64,000 nucleotides of DNA from Pseudoalteromonas sp. XI10 (GTDB lineage Bacteria > Pseudomonadota > Gammaproteobacteria > Enterobacterales > Alteromonadaceae), in contig NZ_LOPY01000026.1 in assembly GCF_001469895.1 (NCBI RefSeq), positions 1 to 64,000 on the forward strand. The letters are read 5' to 3'. The notes under the pieces are model-generated. The model saw only the letters and a list, made by a program, of their open reading frames with translations. It did not search any database and was not told where the DNA came from. A program made the translations under genes and the position numbers. Shown piece after piece: positions 63,682 through 64,000 of the stretch (position 1 is the first letter of the stretch; every line of letters begins with the position of its first letter).

Positions 63682-64000
63682 ATGAAAACTAAATTATCTG
63701 TATTAAGCCTAGCCTTATTACCATGTTTAGGTGCTGCACAAATCAGCACACCAGCAAAAACAACTGTCGTTGGTGCAAGTGAAGACTCAGTACTTGTTAT
63801 GTATAAAAAAGGCACCTCTGCTGCAATGCGTGCCCATGCTCGTAGCTTAGTTAAAGCCACCATCAGCGACATCAACAAAGATGGTGTTGATGATAACTAT
63901 TCAGCCATTTTGTCTGGCCGTTTAGCTAAATTTAAAGTTTCAGGTATGAGCAGCAAAGAAGCTATCAAACGCCTACAAAACCACGCTGCTATTGAATATG
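63682..64000 (+). CDS. Subtilisin-family (S8) serine protease, partial
   Basis: The first 106 codons run off the right edge. The signal peptide starts MKTKLSVLSLALLPCLGAAQ (cleavage near residue 19). A propeptide of the I9 inhibitor type follows: SVLVMYKKGTSAAMRAHARS, then LAKFKVSGMSS and KEAIKRLQNHAAIEY, the usual 'ai(e/k)yvEpn' ending just before the cleavage site. The catalytic domain lies beyond the window. Probably an exported protease. The upstream region is shared with the divergent curli operon. Confidence 0.8.
   Translation, partial: MKTKLSVLSLALLPCLGAAQISTPAKTTVVGASEDSVLVMYKKGTSAAMRAHARSLVKATISDINKDGVDDNYSAILSGRLAKFKVSGMSSKEAIKRLQNHAAIEY

Overview
The window looks like chromosome from a marine gammaproteobacterium of the Alteromonadales, most probably Pseudoalteromonas or a close relative. 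This is inferred from moderate-to-low GC, the gene families (curli csg operon with a LuxR-type CsgD, DUF3360 and DUF1294 proteins, many chemoreceptors, a TonB receptor with sugar-use genes, AstB) and integron cassette recombination sites of the Vibrio/Pseudoalteromonas style. No rRNA or tRNA gene was seen, so the assignment rests on protein families recognised by eye.

The left third (about 0.3-19.7 kb) reads as an accessory island. It starts with a replication-relaxation-like protein (285-1160) divergent from two tiny overlapping genes (1946-2381), with about 700 bp of hairpin-rich non-coding DNA between them. A two-gene unit on the minus strand follows: a 2394-residue exported protein with about 13 Ig/cadherin-like repeats ending in an HNH/AHH-type nuclease-like domain (4671-11855), and a lipoprotein (3518-4660). 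From about 12.6 to 15.85 kb all genes lie on the plus strand and are separated by attC-like sites. This looks like a gene-cassette cluster without an integron integrase, carrying three different HEPN-type proteins (one AbiV-like) and a GIY-YIG protein. The island ends with two tandem, related, divergent tyrosine recombinases (15853-19610).

From 19.86 kb the window returns to ordinary chromosome. There is a YfhL-type ferredoxin, two soluble PAS-PAS chemoreceptors and two membrane chemoreceptors (sCache and dCache), a LysR/NAD(P)-binding-protein pair, a kelch gene coupled to a cysteine-free sirtuin, a carboxylesterase lipoprotein, a DUF4382 lipoprotein, and astB with a GNAT gene. An OhrR/Ohr peroxide pair has visible operators, and a GMC oxidoreductase/aldehyde dehydrogenase unit has a divergent AraC regulator. 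A MASE1-GGDEF cyclase, a DUF3360 transporter and a SoxR/oxidoreductase pair with a SoxR box complete this part. Three copies of a REP-like dispersed repeat, rich in 'CTCGCACCTCG' and small hairpins, lie at 35.5, 44.5 and 45.2 kb.

The right end holds two coherent systems. The first (52.1-58.5 kb) is a trehalose-type regulon: a TonB receptor, a LacI regulator, an MFS permease and a GH37 trehalase. Identical TGCAAACGTTTGCA palindromes lie in both promoter regions. The second (58.7-63.1 kb) is a curli amyloid system: csgD, then csgG, csgF, csgE and a 504-residue curlin with about 20 repeats on the opposite strand. The window ends inside the propeptide of a probable subtilisin-family protease.
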